A DNA stretch of 46,372 nucleotides, from NCBI GenBank assembly GCA_030682255.1, contig JAUXOK010000018.1, positions 1 through 46,372 of the forward strand. Reading direction: 5' to 3'. Under the pieces are notes generated by a model that was given only the letters and a program-made list of their open reading frames with translations, searched no databases and was not told the DNA's origin. Numbering within the stretch: position 1 is the first letter of the stretch; the number at the start of each line of letters is the position of its first letter. Source of the stretch: Bacteroidota bacterium (GTDB taxonomy: Bacteria; Bacteroidota; Bacteroidia; NS11-12g; UBA955). The translations under genes were made by a program, and so were the position numbers. Below, piece by piece: positions 1-8,725 of the stretch.

Positions 1-246
1 GAAGAAAGCATCAATGTATATCCAAATCCAAGTACAGGAATCGTTAACATCGATTTAAAAGGAGCAATGACCCAAAATGCAACTTTAGAAGTATTCAACG
101 CCATGGGACAAAAAGTATTGAGTCAAATCTATACAGATGCAGTTGGTAAGTTTGAAATCGACTTAAGCGGCAATGCAAAAGGTGTTTATAATATCAAATT
201 GATTGTAGATGGACAAGTGGTAAGCAAGCTTATCGTATTACAATAA
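1..246 (+). CDS. C-terminal fragment of a T9SS cargo protein (type A sorting domain)
   Basis: The reading frame is open from the window edge to a TAA at 244-246 and gives 81 residues. They form a complete type A sorting domain: the YPNPSTG motif near the start, alternating beta-strands, then the closing pattern GVYNIKLIVDGQVVSKLIVLQ-like, split here as GVYNIKLIVDG followed by a short basic and hydrophobic end. In this family the domain directs export through the type IX secretion system and is removed at the cell surface. The functional part of the protein lies upstream of the window and cannot be named. A strong terminator follows directly. Confidence 0.9.
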   Translation, partial: EESINVYPNPSTGIVNIDLKGAMTQNATLEVFNAMGQKVLSQIYTDAVGKFEIDLSGNAKGVYNIKLIVDGQVVSKLIVLQ

Positions 247-264
247 TCAATTTTATCACATATC

Positions 265-295
265 AAAAAGGGCAGCTATTAGCTGCCCTTTTTTT
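265..295 (+). terminator. Rho-independent terminator after the T9SS cargo gene
   Basis: GGGCAGCT (270-277) pairs perfectly with AGCTGCCC (281-288) around a 3-nt loop. The stem is extended by an A-run pairing with the T-run at 289-295. It lies 20 nt past the stop codon and separates this gene from the peroxiredoxin. Confidence 0.9.
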
Positions 296-358
296 GTTTA
301 TAAATATTATGAATAAATAAATTTACAGATTCTATTTTTATATCTTATTTAAATAGTT

Positions 359-366
359 CAATTTTG
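359..366 (+). promoter_or_regulatory. Probable -7 box for the peroxiredoxin
   Basis: CAATTTTG matches the Bacteroidota -7 consensus TAnnTTTG at all fixed positions but the first. It ends 8 nt before the ATG, so the transcript leader would be almost absent. Confidence 0.5.
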
Positions 367-374
367 CACCCATT

Positions 375-1007
375 ATGACAGTATTAGTTGGAAAAAAAGC
401 ACCGCACTTTAGTGCATCAGCCGTAATAAACGGAGAAGAAATTGTTGAAAATTTTAGTTTAGAGCAATATTTAGGGAAAAACCATGTAGTATTTTTCTTT
501 TACCCTAAAGATTTTACCTTTGTTTGCCCTACAGAATTGCACGCTTTTCAAGCGCAATTAGACGAATTTGAAAAAAGAGGAGTGAAAGTTGTTGCATGTA
601 GTACAGATACTGAAGAAAGTCACTATAATTGGTTGCAAATGCCAAAAGACAATGGTGGAATTCAAGGTATTACTTATCCAATAGTAGCAGATACGTCAAA
701 AACTATCAGTACAAATTTTGGAGTATTATTTGGAAGTTATGATTACAATGATCATGGTAACTTAATTGCGAATGGTCCAATGATAGCTTTTAGGGGATTG
801 TTTTTAATTGATAAAGAAGGGGTTGTTATGCATCAAACAGTTAATCATTTGCCTTTGGGAAGAAGTGTAGATGAGACATTAAGAATAGTTGATGCACTTC
901 AACATGTTGAACAAAACGGAGAAGTATGTCCTGCCAATTGGGAAAAAGGGCAAGATGCTATGGATGCTTCATTTAAAGGTGTTGCGGAATATCTAAGTAA
1001 ACATTAA
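375..1007 (+). CDS. Typical 2-Cys peroxiredoxin (AhpC/Prx1 type)
   Basis: A thiol peroxidase that reduces hydrogen peroxide, organic peroxides or peroxynitrite in the cytoplasm. The 210-residue length is normal for the Prx1/AhpC class. The peroxidatic cysteine is C51 in FTFVCPTE and the resolving cysteine is C185 in GEVCPANW, so both halves of the intersubunit disulfide are present. The C-terminal tail (EYLSKH) is that of the eukaryote-like typical 2-Cys group, which is commonly recycled by thioredoxin; the reductant is inferred, since no ahpF or trx gene is adjacent. It is a single-gene unit between two terminators. The ATG at 375 is preferred because the family N-terminus (VGKKAPHF) follows directly. 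Confidence 0.95.
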   Translation: MTVLVGKKAPHFSASAVINGEEIVENFSLEQYLGKNHVVFFFYPKDFTFVCPTELHAFQAQLDEFEKRGVKVVACSTDTEESHYNWLQMPKDNGGIQGITYPIVADTSKTISTNFGVLFGSYDYNDHGNLIANGPMIAFRGLFLIDKEGVVMHQTVNHLPLGRSVDETLRIVDALQHVEQNGEVCPANWEKGQDAMDASFKGVAEYLSKH

Positions 1008-1025
1008 TTAATAATTTTAATTTTT

Positions 1026-1061
1026 AAAAGAGAACTTATTTTTATAGGTTCTCTTTTTTTT
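1026..1061 (+). terminator. Terminator of the peroxiredoxin gene
   Basis: AAAAGAGAAC (1026-1035) pairs with GTTCTCTTTT (1048-1057) and runs into a T-tract. It lies about 20 nt after the stop codon. Confidence 0.85.
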
Positions 1062-1160
1062 ATTTTCTGATATCCTTTATTAATAAATTGATATTTACTT
1101 CAAAAGGAATTAAATTCTTCAATGTTTAATGATTTTTTTAAAACTTAAATATTCGTATAC

Positions 1161-1194
1161 AAAAAAAGGAGAAAAATAATTTTCTCCTTTTTTA
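1161..1194 (-). terminator. Terminator of rplS (possibly bidirectional)
   Basis: AAAAAAAGGAGAAAA and TTTTCTCCTTTTTTT form a long A/T-flanked hairpin about 20 nt beyond the leftward rplS stop codon. Runs of T on both strands would let it also back up the peroxiredoxin terminator. Confidence 0.85.
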
Positions 1195-1210
1195 AGATTT
1201 ATATTTCTTA

Positions 1211-1552
1211 TTAACGTTTTTCAGCAATTCTTGCAGCTTTTCCACTCAAACCTCTCAAGTAGAATATTCTAGCTCTTCTTACTTTACCAACTTTGTTTAC
1301 TTCAATTTTACTAATGTTTGGTGAATGTAAAGGAAATATTCTCTCAACACCTACACCATTAGAAATCTTTCTAACAGTAAAAGTAGCATTTAATCCTGAA
1401 TTTCTTCTTTGAAGAACATCTCCTTGAAATAACTGAATTCTTTCTTTATTTCCTTCTTTGATTTTATAATGAACTGTTACTTTATCACCAGCTTTAAATT
1501 CTGGAAGTTCAGTTTTTAGGTATTCTTGTTCTACGAGTTTAATTAAATCCAT
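1211..1552 (-). CDS. rplS: 50S ribosomal protein L19
   Basis: Structural protein of the large ribosomal subunit at the 30S-50S interface. The 113-residue product is the standard L19 length. It shows the family core: an N-terminal helix ([17 protein letters not shown]), the [15 protein letters not shown] strand pair, [12 protein letters not shown], and the diagnostic [15 protein letters not shown] followed by a basic tail ([20 protein letters not shown]). It stands alone here, not in the rpsP-rimM-trmD-rplS order of many bacteria. It has its own promoter box and terminator. Confidence 0.97.
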   Translation of the reverse strand: MDLIKLVEQEYLKTELPEFKAGDKVTVHYKIKEGNKERIQLFQGDVLQRRNSGLNATFTVRKISNGVGVERIFPLHSPNISKIEVNKVGKVRRARIFYLRGLSGKAARIAEKR

Positions 1553-1575
1553 GATGTGTAATTAATTTGGGTTTG

Positions 1576-1583
1576 CAAAAATA
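1576..1583 (-). promoter_or_regulatory. Promoter of rplS
   Basis: On the minus strand this reads TATTTTTG, a perfect TAnnTTTG. It is preceded after 19 nt by TTTG (1603-1606), the -33 element, so both halves of the Bacteroidota promoter are present at consensus spacing. Confidence 0.8.
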
Positions 1584-1797
1584 GAGTTTTTTTATTTAAG
1601 TGCAAAACTTTTTTGCAATATATATTTTTTTGAATAATAAATTCTTTAACAATGCATTATTTATATGATAATGAATGCTTTACTATTTTTAATGAGTGTT
1701 AAAAGGTGAATAGATTAAAATATATGATGAAATATTTTAATGTCATTTTTTTGTCAATTTTTTTAATTTATATGGGGGGTTAAGTTAAATATTCGGT

Positions 1798-1805
1798 TAC
1801 ATTTG
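1798..1805 (+). promoter_or_regulatory. Promoter of the giant surface-protein gene
   Basis: TACATTTG is a perfect -7 box. Transcription would begin near 1811, which excludes the in-frame TTG at 1803 as a start codon and supports ATG 1824. Confidence 0.75.
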
Positions 1806-1823
1806 CATATACATTCTCAAAAT

Positions 1824-4800
1824 ATGGAATTAAATTTTACAAAATCAGCAAAACAGTTTTCCCTTATTTTATTTTTGATAATAGGTTTTAATTTTCAAAT
1901 AAAGGCACAAATTTGTAACGTTATTGGAGATTCAATAGTATGTGAAAATGAAGTTGTTACTTATACCACATCTAATACAGGTGCTGGATTCACTTATCAG
2001 TGGAATGCCTTAGGTGGTGTTGTTGTTGGTGTTGGTTCAAGTATCAATGTAACATGGTCAAATCCCGGTTCTGGCCAAGTTAATTTAGTTGTGAGAAATG
2101 CGCTCAATCAAGTTGTTTGTACAGCAACAAAACTTATAACAATTTATGCCTCACCGAAGCCATTTATTCTGCCTTCTTTTGTGGCATTATGTGGGGCTCA
2201 AGATTCCATACGAAAGGGAGGTGGTTCTTCAGGGCAGGATAGAAAAGGGAATGAATGTCTAAGTGTTTGTGATTCAACATGGGTAACATATACTGTAATC
2301 AATCATCCCGGGAGCACCTATTCTTGGCAGGTTTTAGGGAGTGCTATTGTTGTTCCCAGTATTACCAATTCTATTCAAGTTAAATGGACTGGTGTTGGTT
2401 CTGGTTCTATTAAAGTTACTGAAACGAGTGTTCATGGTTGTATAGGGATTGATGAATTATGTGTTGTTGTTGTTGCTAAGCCAAATGCATCTTTTACTTC
2501 GTTACCAGCAGCGGTTGGCGGTATAATTAATGCTTGTTTGAATCAAAGTATACAATTTATCAACACATCTAATACAGGTGGTGGAAGTCCACTTTGGACT
2601 TATACTTGGGTTTGGGGTGATGGTAATACAACTGTTTTAAGCGGAGCGGGATCTGGTAATTCTAGCCATATGTACACTTCAGCAGGCTCTTATAATTTGA
2701 TGCTTATCGTTGAAAATGAATGTCATTGCAAAGATACAGCTTTTGTTAAAGTAGTTGTAGATAACAAGCCAGGTCCAGATATTCAGTGTGTAAGTACTGT
2801 TTGTCCTGGAACAACAGTAACATATAATACCACTGCAATTTGTCCAAATTATTTATGGTCAGTTGTTAATGGAACTATCATTGGTAGTAATACTAACCAA
2901 TCTGTAACTGTTTCTTGGGGTTCTGTTGGACCAGGGTATCTAACTCTTCAAACTCTGGGATGTTCAGGAACATGTACTGCGCCAACAACTGTAGTTGTGC
3001 CTATAATACCATCAGTTGCCACCATTTCAGGTAAACCTTTGGTTTGTGAGTTTGAGTGTGAAGAGTATCGGATATCTTGTACCATTCCTATTGATAGTAT
3101 TAAATGGACGGTACCTGCAGGGGTTACAATTATTACAGATTCAATTAATGTCAATGTGATTAAAGTGTGTTTTTACAACACATTATTTACTTTTGGAAAT
3201 ATAACTGCAACATATTATCATAATACTCCTGGTGCTGTTCCACCATTGTCTTGTGGAGGGGTAGCAACATTAACTGTTATAAAAAGGCCAAAATTGTCTT
3301 TGTTTTATCCATCGGAAATTTGTGATTTAACAACATTGGGAGGTACCCATAATACATCATCTACTGGCAATATTCAATGGGAGATTTTTCAATCTGGTAA
3401 TCCTATGCCAGTGGCTTCAAGCATACAATCGGCTTCGTTTTTCTACAGTCCATTTTGGGTTTGGGGACCAGGCACTTTCACTATCACCGCTACTGATTTA
3501 AGTGGTAATTATTGCAATTCGCCTCAAAGCTTTGTTTTAAAGGTTAACCCAATTCCGCCACCACCAAATGCTATTACTGGAGAAACTCAAGTTTGTCCAA
3601 ATTCTCCTTACCAATATTTAGGATTTGCGACATCAAGTAATCTTTCTTTAATGTGGAATATTACTGGAGGAACACCATCAACAGCTTCAGGCCCATTTGT
3701 TTCAATACTTTGGGGCCCATCTGGTCCTTATAATATATCGTTAACACAATTAGATCCAAAAACAGGCTGTCAATCCACACCGATCACCTATAATGTTAAT
3801 AGCAATTTGCCATTATCACCTTCAGTAATCACCGGAGCTACATCAGCTTGCAATAATTCTAATACTTCTAATTTTTATTCAACATCTTCACCCGGAACAA
3901 ATTTTGTTTGGAGTATTTCTCCTGCCATTGCAGGAAGTGTGATGTCGGGCAATAATACACCCAATATATCAGTTCAATGGAATAATTGGACAGGCTTAGC
4001 TACCATCACTTTGGTTAGAACCGTTTGTGGCACAAGTGTTTCAACAAATTATACGGTGAATGTTATTGCTCCACCAGCCCCTACTATTTCTGTGCCTACC
4101 TCTGTATGTCAAGGTTCGTCTGCTACCATGTCATCTTCTACTCCTGGAGCAACATTTACATGGAATTTTGGTGATGGCGGAACAGGTTCAGGTAGTCCTG
4201 TTAGTCATGTTTATAATACAGCGGGCACTTATATTGTTACCCTTACTGCTACCTATACGGGCACATGTACAGGTATTGCTGTTAGTTTTGCTACCATAGT
4301 TGTTAATCCTCGTCCGAATGTTTCAATCTCTACGCCTGACCCCAATATTTTCTGTGGTACCGTTGGTAATGTCAATATGTATGTTGCTTCACCTGCTATT
4401 TCAACTACTTACCAGTGGTTTAGGGCTCCTTCAACAAGCGTAGGGACTGGAACATCCCATACATCTAATATTTTAGGGTCTTATTATGTAGTGGCTACCA
4501 ATGCTTTTGGATGTCAAGGTACAAGTAATACCATCTTAATAGATACCAATTGTGTAAATTGTATCCCTGATCCTAATTACTCAGTTAATTTTAACATCAT
4601 TAAACAAGGCTGTAACAAAGATAGCTTTGTTGGCACTTTCACATCAGGTGCATCTAGTCCTTCTTATAATTTTGACGACCCTTATGGAAGTCCAAATGTA
4701 GTTTCAGCTAGCAATGCTAGCCATGTGTTTCCAGAGCCAGGATACTATAGAGTTAAATTTTGTGTAAATGTTCCCAATACTACTAATACAGACTCATGTA

Positions 4801-7469
4801 GAATATGTAAAATAAAAGTAGATACCATAAAATACATTGCCAATTTTATTCCATCATTGTCTTGTGTTGCAGGTTCAGGTTCTGTTCAAGTAAATTTATT
4901 AAACACTACCAAAATATTATCTGGTTTTCCAACCCCATCTTATGCTTGGAGTTATAACGGTAATCCAACATTTAGCACGGTCGCCAATCCTACCATCTTA
5001 TTGCCATCAGGTACCTATAACTTTACACTGGTAGTAAATGGCAATTGCGTAAGAACTATTTCAGTAGTTATTCCTGCTTTGCCAATCGCTAATTTTACAA
5101 GACCTGATTCTGTTTGTGTAAATGTCCCTGTCTTGTTTACTAATACCTCTACAGGTGTATTTGTTAACTCTCAATGGACATTCAGTGATGGTGCTAGCTC
5201 TCTAATCAATTCGCCAACTAAAACATTTGCTTCTTCGGGATTGATATCAGTTAAATTAAGAATTACAAATTCGTTTGGTTGTAGAGATTCCATTACCAAA
5301 ACTATCAGGGTTTTACCTAATACTCTCAATGTTTCTATTTCTGCCACAGGCCCTACAAGTTTTTGTGAAGGCGATAGTGTGACTTTGGTTAGAACAATTT
5401 TAAATGGCTATCCTGGCTATTCTACGTTATGGTCTACAACACAAACTACCCCTTCTATCAGTGCAAAATATACAGGACAATATTACGTTGATGTTACAGA
5501 TTCAAAAGGATGTTTTGCACGATCAAACGTAATCGATGTATTAGTTCATCCTAAACCCAGACCAAATATCACAGGTCCAAATTCAGTTTGCAGTGGTAAA
5601 AATCCAGAATTCTCTGTTAATTATCCATCTTCTCCCTACACCATCGCATGGCAATTGAACGGCAATTTTTGGTCTAATCAATCCAGTATGTTCGTATTTA
5701 ATCCGCCTGTTGGTAATCATGTTGTGACAGTTCAAGTATTAAGTCCAGATGGTTGTGTTGGATACGACACAATGTTGTTTATAGTTCATCCATTGCCCAA
5801 TGTTTTTGTAGGTCCAGCAGCAAATTTATGCGAAGGTGTTGTGCATACATTAACTGGTGGAAGTAGTTCTACTAATATTATTGCTCAATATTGGAACACT
5901 GGTGCCAATACAAATTCTATCAATGTTTCAAACTCAGGTGTTTTTGTTTACACAGTTGTAGATTCCAATGCTTGTAGAAATTCTGCTTCTAAAACCATAC
6001 ACCCTTTGCCTGATTTTTGTGGATTTGTTTCTGGTTGTTATGAAATTTGTGATACAGTTAAAAAACTAGTTTGGTATGCGCCAAAAGGATATGCAACTTA
6101 TCAATGGTATTATAATGGCAACCCATTGCCATGGGCTACCAATGATACTATACATATACCTTTGTATAAAGCAGGAACCTACACTGTGATGTTAACAAGT
6201 GTTTATGGTTGTTCTAAAATGTCGCCAAGTGTAAATATTAAATTTATTAATTGTGGAAACTGTATATCGAATATCAATGTTAAAATAGATTGTGGGCCTG
6301 TCAATTCAGTAGGTTATCAAACATACAGTGTAAGTATGCAAATAACAAATAATCTGTCTGCTGGGGCTGGTGTATCAGTCAGTTCGCCCAATGGAACCAT
6401 AACAGGACTAAGTCCTGGTACACTTGCCTTAGGTGTCAATACAGTTAGTTTTACCTTTACGGATATTCCTCCTGTGGATATTGGTATTTGTTTCACTGTC
6501 ACCATTTTTAATAAAAATAAAAAATGCGATACAACCATTTGTTTAGAACTGCCACCTTGTGAAACTAATTGTGAAAAATCTGTTAAAATTAAATCTATAG
6601 AATGTGCTGGTTATGATGCATCAGGTAATCCAATGTATTATGTTTGTGCTGATGTGTTTTGGGGAGGAAGTAATGGCTCACAATTAACCATCAATAATGT
6701 GTCTGGTTCTTTTATGCCAAATCCAATAACAATAAATAATGGCACACAAACGCTCTGCTTTACTTATACAGACTTGCCTCCAACTTCATCTTTTACAACT
6801 TTCTATTTCAGTTTCTTTGATTCAATTTCCAATAAGATTTGTAGAGACTCTGTTAGGGTTCAATACAAACCATGTGCTAAAGAATGTAATTTTGGGATAT
6901 ATGGGATTTGTGTTCATTGCAAAGAAATTACTGCTTCAGGACCTTTATATAACATTGAATTAACTATTAACAACACTGTTGGGTCGGGTGCTACTGTTTC
7001 AATATTGCCAATAAGTGCAGGTGTTTTTGGAACGCCAAATCCTTCAACTGTTCCTTCTGGAATTAGCACCATTAATGTGCCTTTCACAGATATTGGTGTT
7101 AGAGATAGTATAATTTGCTTTAGAGTTTTATTAACGTTAAATGGCAGTTCATGTTGGCAAGACGTCTGTGTTTATTTGCCTATTTGTGATGATCACAATA
7201 GCAACATCAATATCACAGATGTAAATTACTTTAGTGTTTCGCCAAATCCAACTAACGAAATAGCTCAAATTCAATTCAATGCAGTTAACTCTGATAATAA
7301 TTATATAGAAGTTAAGGATTTGAATGGTAAAGAAATTTACATACAAAAATTAGATTATAGCTCTACAGAGCTTCAATTGTCTGTTAGCGATTGGGCTCCT
7401 GGAGTTTATTTCGTAAGTATGAAAAACAATGGTGTGTTTAGAGGAAGTATTAAGTTGATTGTTCAATAA
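1824..7469 (+). CDS. Giant PKD/Ig-like repeat surface protein with T9SS type A sorting domain
   Basis: Secreted adhesin-like protein of 1881 residues; the specific ligand is unknown. The ATG at 1824 is chosen because a perfect -7 box covers the upstream TTG and because it gives a clean signal peptide ending at IKAQ. The body is a string of cysteine-bearing beta-sandwich repeats resembling PKD and Ig-like domains, with PKD signatures near residues 261 (WVWGDG), 779 (WNFGDGG) and 1117 (QWTFSDG). Three further repeats of roughly 105 residues, each with several cysteines, begin near residues 1477, 1578 and 1687. The C-terminus from about residue 1802 (FSVSPNPTNE to GSIKLIVQ) is a type A sorting domain. 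Such proteins are exported by T9SS and anchored to or released from the surface. Codon use looks like that of its neighbours. Confidence 0.9.
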   Translation: MELNFTKSAKQFSLILFLIIGFNFQIKAQICNVIGDSIVCENEVVTYTTSNTGAGFTYQWNALGGVVVGVGSSINVTWSNPGSGQVNLVVRNALNQVVCTATKLITIYASPKPFILPSFVALCGAQDSIRKGGGSSGQDRKGNECLSVCDSTWVTYTVINHPGSTYSWQVLGSAIVVPSITNSIQVKWTGVGSGSIKVTETSVHGCIGIDELCVVVVAKPNASFTSLPAAVGGIINACLNQSIQFINTSNTGGGSPLWTYTWVWGDGNTTVLSGAGSGNSSHMYTSAGSYNLMLIVENECHCKDTAFVKVVVDNKPGPDIQCVSTVCPGTTVTYNTTAICPNYLWSVVNGTIIGSNTNQSVTVSWGSVGPGYLTLQTLGCSGTCTAPTTVVVPIIPSVATISGKPLVCEFECEEYRISCTIPIDSIKWTVPAGVTIITDSINVNVIKVCFYNTLFTFGNITATYYHNTPGAVPPLSCGGVATLTVIKRPKLSLFYPSEICDLTTLGGTHNTSSTGNIQWEIFQSGNPMPVASSIQSASFFYSPFWVWGPGTFTITATDLSGNYCNSPQSFVLKVNPIPPPPNAITGETQVCPNSPYQYLGFATSSNLSLMWNITGGTPSTASGPFVSILWGPSGPYNISLTQLDPKTGCQSTPITYNVNSNLPLSPSVITGATSACNNSNTSNFYSTSSPGTNFVWSISPAIAGSVMSGNNTPNISVQWNNWTGLATITLVRTVCGTSVSTNYTVNVIAPPAPTISVPTSVCQGSSATMSSSTPGATFTWNFGDGGTGSGSPVSHVYNTAGTYIVTLTATYTGTCTGIAVSFATIVVNPRPNVSISTPDPNIFCGTVGNVNMYVASPAISTTYQWFRAPSTSVGTGTSHTSNILGSYYVVATNAFGCQGTSNTILIDTNCVNCIPDPNYSVNFNIIKQGCNKDSFVGTFTSGASSPSYNFDDPYGSPNVVSASNASHVFPEPGYYRVKFCVNVPNTTNTDSCRICKIKVDTIKYIANFIPSLSCVAGSGSVQVNLLNTTKILSGFPTPSYAWSYNGNPTFSTVANPTILLPSGTYNFTLVVNGNCVRTISVVIPALPIANFTRPDSVCVNVPVLFTNTSTGVFVNSQWTFSDGASSLINSPTKTFASSGLISVKLRITNSFGCRDSITKTIRVLPNTLNVSISATGPTSFCEGDSVTLVRTILNGYPGYSTLWSTTQTTPSISAKYTGQYYVDVTDSKGCFARSNVIDVLVHPKPRPNITGPNSVCSGKNPEFSVNYPSSPYTIAWQLNGNFWSNQSSMFVFNPPVGNHVVTVQVLSPDGCVGYDTMLFIVHPLPNVFVGPAANLCEGVVHTLTGGSSSTNIIAQYWNTGANTNSINVSNSGVFVYTVVDSNACRNSASKTIHPLPDFCGFVSGCYEICDTVKKLVWYAPKGYATYQWYYNGNPLPWATNDTIHIPLYKAGTYTVMLTSVYGCSKMSPSVNIKFINCGNCISNINVKIDCGPVNSVGYQTYSVSMQITNNLSAGAGVSVSSPNGTITGLSPGTLALGVNTVSFTFTDIPPVDIGICFTVTIFNKNKKCDTTICLELPPCETNCEKSVKIKSIECAGYDASGNPMYYVCADVFWGGSNGSQLTINNVSGSFMPNPITINNGTQTLCFTYTDLPPTSSFTTFYFSFFDSISNKICRDSVRVQYKPCAKECNFGIYGICVHCKEITASGPLYNIELTINNTVGSGATVSILPISAGVFGTPNPSTVPSGISTINVPFTDIGVRDSIICFRVLLTLNGSSCWQDVCVYLPICDDHNSNINITDVNYFSVSPNPTNEIAQIQFNAVNSDNNYIEVKDLNGKEIYIQKLDYSSTELQLSVSDWAPGVYFVSMKNNGVFRGSIKLIVQ

Positions 7470-7515
7470 AAATATTACAAAAGTAAATATAGAAATTCGA
7501 GAAATTAATAATACT

Positions 7516-7540
7516 GTAAGCTCCCCCAAAAAAATGTACA
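7516..7540. mobile_element. Possible orphan IS66-like terminal sequence
   Basis: GTAAGC followed by CTCCCCC and an A-run resembles the GTAAGC-starting termini known for IS66-family elements. No partner end and no transposase are visible nearby, so this would be a solo remnant beside a decayed gene. It could equally be chance. Confidence 0.2.
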
Positions 7541-7628
7541 CATTAAAATTAGATAAAATTAATTGTTAATAACACCTAATTGCTTTATTTTTTTAAACCT
7601 AATTGAAAAACTAGATTAAAAAAATAAT

Positions 7629-8031
7629 ATGATTTCATATGATGAACTAAATATCCCATTTTAAATAAAACAAATTAGAGAATTAAAAAATCTTACGCGT
7701 GAATTTGTTGCAGCTGAACTTAATGTTGATACTCGAATTTATTCATACATTGAATCTGGCAAAAGCAACATAACTGTTAAAAGGCTTTATGAATTGTGTA
7801 ATATTTTCAATTGCTCTCTTGAGGAGTTTTTAAAATTCACCTCTGGTAATAGTTTCAATTATACTGTCAAGCAAGAAGAAGGTAATCAAGGTGCTAATAT
7901 CAATTACCAAGAAGTTAAAAATGAAAAGGTATTATATTTCTTCTCTTATTAAAGTAAAAGATGAAATAATCAAAACCAAAGACCAAATTATCAATGTACT
8001 CAATAACGAAATTTCAAGTATGAAAAAATGA
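7629..8031 (+). pseudogene. Decayed XRE-family helix-turn-helix regulator
   Basis: Starting at ATG 7629 the frame reads MISYDELNIPF and then meets TAA at 7662-7664. The same frame continues open from 7665 with a typical XRE helix-turn-helix: IKQIRELKNLTREFVAAELN, then SYIESGKSNITVKRLYELC and FNCSLEEFLKF, before a TAA at 7950-7952. A second frame (from about 7921) carries the expected C-terminal helix, KDEIIKTKDQIINVLN and NNEISSMKK, ending at TGA 8029-8031. One nonsense codon plus one frameshift therefore disrupt a gene of about 130 codons. The intact form would bind DNA as a small Cro/C1-type repressor. No promoter box is evident. Confidence 0.75.
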
Positions 8032-8215
8032 GTTAATTGATTTCCTTCTTTTTTTATCAAATCATGCCAAATAGCAATTGGATGATTTCATTATATAATC
8101 CAATCATCGGATAATGTATCAATCCTCAAATCATACCCGATTGATTGGTTTTGATAATTATATAATTGTATCATCAAATAATCTTCAAATCATATCATCA
8201 TATAATCAAATTGCG
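8032..8215. other. AT-rich intergenic tract with degenerate ATCATC/AAATCAT words
   Basis: No credible coding frame or RNA is seen. The tract contains irregular repetitions of ATCAAAT, ATCATC and ATAATC, plus a small inverted pair ATTGGAT/ATCCAAT near 8079-8105. Spacing is irregular, so it is not a CRISPR array. Confidence 0.5.
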
Positions 8216-8551
8216 TTACACCGCAAAACTTTCTCCACAACCGCATGTGCGTTTGGCGTTAGGATTGATAAATTGAAATCCTTTGCCATTCAATCCATCG
8301 GAAAATTCCAATTCTGTGCCTGCCAAATATAAATAACTTTTAAGGTCGCAAACGATTTTGATATCTTCGTGCATAAATTCTTGGTCGCCTGCTTTCATTT
8401 CGTTGTCGAAATCTAAGTCATAACTTAAACCGCTACAACCGCCTCCCTTTACCGAAACCCTAACAAAATAGTCAGGACCCATATTTTCTTCACCCATCAA
8501 TTGATGAACTTTTTTTATTGCATTTTCTGTAATTGTTATCCCTGCAGACAT
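8216..8551 (-). CDS. iscA: Iron-sulfur cluster assembly/carrier protein, IscA/HesB family
   Basis: A-type carrier that receives Fe-S clusters from the scaffold and delivers them to apoproteins. The 111-residue protein has the three invariant cysteines: one in GGGCSGLSYDLDF and two in the C-terminal RTCGCGESFAV. The N-terminus ITITENAIKKVHQLM is the family's opening helix. It is the last gene of the leftward iscS-iscU-iscA group, 174 nt after iscU. No perfect promoter box lies in that spacer (TGCCTTTG at 8582-8589 is one base off), so co-transcription from the iscS promoter is likely. Assigning it as IscA rather than SufA or ErpA rests on the neighbours. Confidence 0.93.
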   Translation of the reverse strand: MSAGITITENAIKKVHQLMGEENMGPDYFVRVSVKGGGCSGLSYDLDFDNEMKAGDQEFMHEDIKIVCDLKSYLYLAGTELEFSDGLNGKGFQFINPNAKRTCGCGESFAV

Positions 8552-8591
8552 AATTTATTTATAGTTTAATTATTTATTTTTCAAAGGCAAC

Positions 8592-8610
8592 AATGCTGCT
8601 GCGCGGTTTG
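8592..8610. repeat. Spacer repeat copy 1 (GCTGCTGCGC type)
   Basis: AATGCTGCTGCGCGGTTTG here resembles AATGCTGCTTCGCAATTG at 9185-9202. Both sit upstream of an isc gene start and are followed by A/T-rich TTTTTG words. Confidence 0.5.
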
Positions 8611-8693
8611 ATTTTTGAATTTTTGAATTTTTGATTTGTAATTTTAATTGCTAAGAATAGAATTGATATGATAATTTTTCATTCTATTTCACA

Positions 8694-8720
8694 CACTTAA
8701 CTAATAACCATTAACCACCC
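8694..8720. repeat. Dispersed intergenic repeat copy 1 (CACTTAACTA-type)
   Basis: The sequence starting CACTTAACTAATAACCATTA recurs with two mismatches over about 23 nt at 46119-46147, where it also follows TTTTGATTTT-like words. Same orientation on the plus strand. Confidence 0.5.
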
Positions 8721-8725
8721 ACCAA

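Noticed and set aside
4060-4299. Plus-strand frame rich in Leu inside the giant surface gene
   Set aside because: It is a shifted frame over Ser/Thr-rich PKD repeats, which produces Leu/Val-rich artefacts.
7149-7541. Two minus-strand frames at the end of the giant surface gene
   Set aside because: They are antisense to the T9SS sorting domain and its downstream A/T-rich spacer, with hydrophobic low-complexity translations.
8040-8215. Repeated ATCAAAT/ATCATC words as a possible CRISPR or iteron array
   Set aside because: Unit length and spacing are irregular, there are no unique spacers, and no cas or replication gene is near.
8114-8332. Plus-strand reading frame of 72 codons overlapping iscA
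   Set aside because: It lies antisense to the conserved iscA C-terminus and in repeat-like A/T-rich DNA; the translation resembles no known family.
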